Below are positions 7,235-7,384 of a stretch of DNA of 7,384 nt, in pieces. How positions within the stretch are numbered: position 1 is the stretch's first letter; each line of letters begins with the position of its first letter. The notes beneath the pieces were generated by a model. That model did not search any database, had not been told where the DNA came from, and was given only the letters and a program-made list of their open reading frames with translations. Location of the stretch: assembly GCA_947631485.1 (NCBI GenBank), contig CANRLJ010000041.1:1-7384 (forward strand), read 5' to 3'. This stretch comes from an uncultured Clostridia bacterium (GTDB lineage Bacteria > Bacillota > Clostridia > Christensenellales > UBA1242). Made by a program: the position numbers and the translations under genes.

Positions 7235-7384
7235 ATTTTTTATTCTTTTTTTTCACCATGCCCAACTCTTCATTGTATTTTTCAAACTGTTTTACTTCCT
7301 TCAAAGTTACGCTTGGTGGAAAACTTTCCAGCACCCTGTCAAAGTCTTTGTTTGAAACCAACACAATCTTGTCGGTGGCAATCG
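7233..7384 (-). CDS. AAA+ ATPase, CDC48/SpoVK/Vps4-like, C-terminal end only (5' part outside window)
   Basis: The last 49 codons of a gene entering from the right edge are visible, ending at TAA (7235-7233). The peptide begins IATDKIVLVSNKDFDRVLES and continues FPPSVTLKEVKQFEKYNEEL before a lysine-rich tail. The pattern xDFxxxLxxxxPSVxxxxVxxFExYxEE is what closes the ATPase lid in CDC48, SpoVK and Vps4-like AAA+ proteins, where a helix with DF is followed by PSV and a Y/F-E helix. No Walker motifs can be checked because they lie outside the window. The stop is 8 bases before the ATG of the TIR-like gene, so the two are almost certainly cotranscribed. Identification from a short tail is moderately confident. 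Confidence 0.65.
   Translation of the reverse strand, partial: IATDKIVLVSNKDFDRVLESFPPSVTLKEVKQFEKYNEELGMVKKKNKK

Noticed and set aside
7222..7256. A8G slippery run near the end of the AAA+ gene as a frameshift site that could fuse it to the TIR-like gene
   Set aside because: A -1 shift would enter the frame of the downstream ATG, but that frame meets a TAA at 7242-7240 almost at once. A +1 shift leads into the wrong frame of the downstream gene. It is more likely just a lysine-rich tail.
1..7384. CRISPR arrays, tRNA or rRNA genes, insertion sequences and attachment sites
   Set aside because: I saw no direct DNA repeats with regular spacers, no transposase-like frame with terminal inverted repeats, and no RNA gene signature. 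The only non-coding stretch over 20 bases is 3352-3456.

Overview
The window is a compact, AT-rich, gene-dense stretch. Every gene I can support lies on the minus strand, so transcription runs from high to low coordinates. Strong Shine-Dalgarno sequences (AGGAGG, AAAGGGG), a near-consensus sigma-A type promoter, Firmicutes-type protein families and the standard genetic code suggest a low-GC Gram-positive bacterium. A gut-type clostridium is plausible. That placement is inferred from style and gene content, not from a marker gene.

Right end (about 7384 to 3457): the last 49 codons of what looks like an AAA+ ATPase of the CDC48/SpoVK/Vps4 type. Eight bases later comes a 1255-residue gene. That protein has a mosaic design: an N-terminal zinc ribbon (CxxC...CxxC), a short TPR-like segment, a TIR-like domain, a long helical TPR-like region, a basic coiled-coil stretch, three membrane segments, and a C-terminal extracellular region of GLUG-type beta-solenoid repeats. 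The first half resembles the clostridial zinc ribbon/TIR proteins, but the residue expected to be the NADase glutamate appears to be leucine. The joining of a cytoplasmic TIR-like module to an outward GLUG ectodomain, next to an AAA+ ATPase, is the most unusual thing here.

Middle (3456 to 3352): a 105-base intergenic region holding a promoter with a perfect TTGACA -35 box and a perfect TATAAT -10 box. A perfect 16-base palindrome covers the -35 box and is a candidate operator. A terminator-like hairpin with a T-rich tail sits right at the predicted transcript start, followed by a good ribosome binding site.

Left end (3351 to 1): two tightly coupled genes for the two halves of a heterodimeric ABC exporter. 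The first (586 aa, complete) has degenerate catalytic residues: Asp in place of the Walker B Glu, and Gln in place of the switch His. The second (529 codons visible, cut by the window edge) has an intact Walker B but a deviant LSSGQ signature. Together they match the one-degenerate-site, one-consensus-site layout of LmrCD/BmrCD/TM287-288-type multidrug exporters. The exporter pair has its own promoter and is probably a separate transcription unit from the AAA+/TIR-like pair, although the two are only about 100 bases apart.
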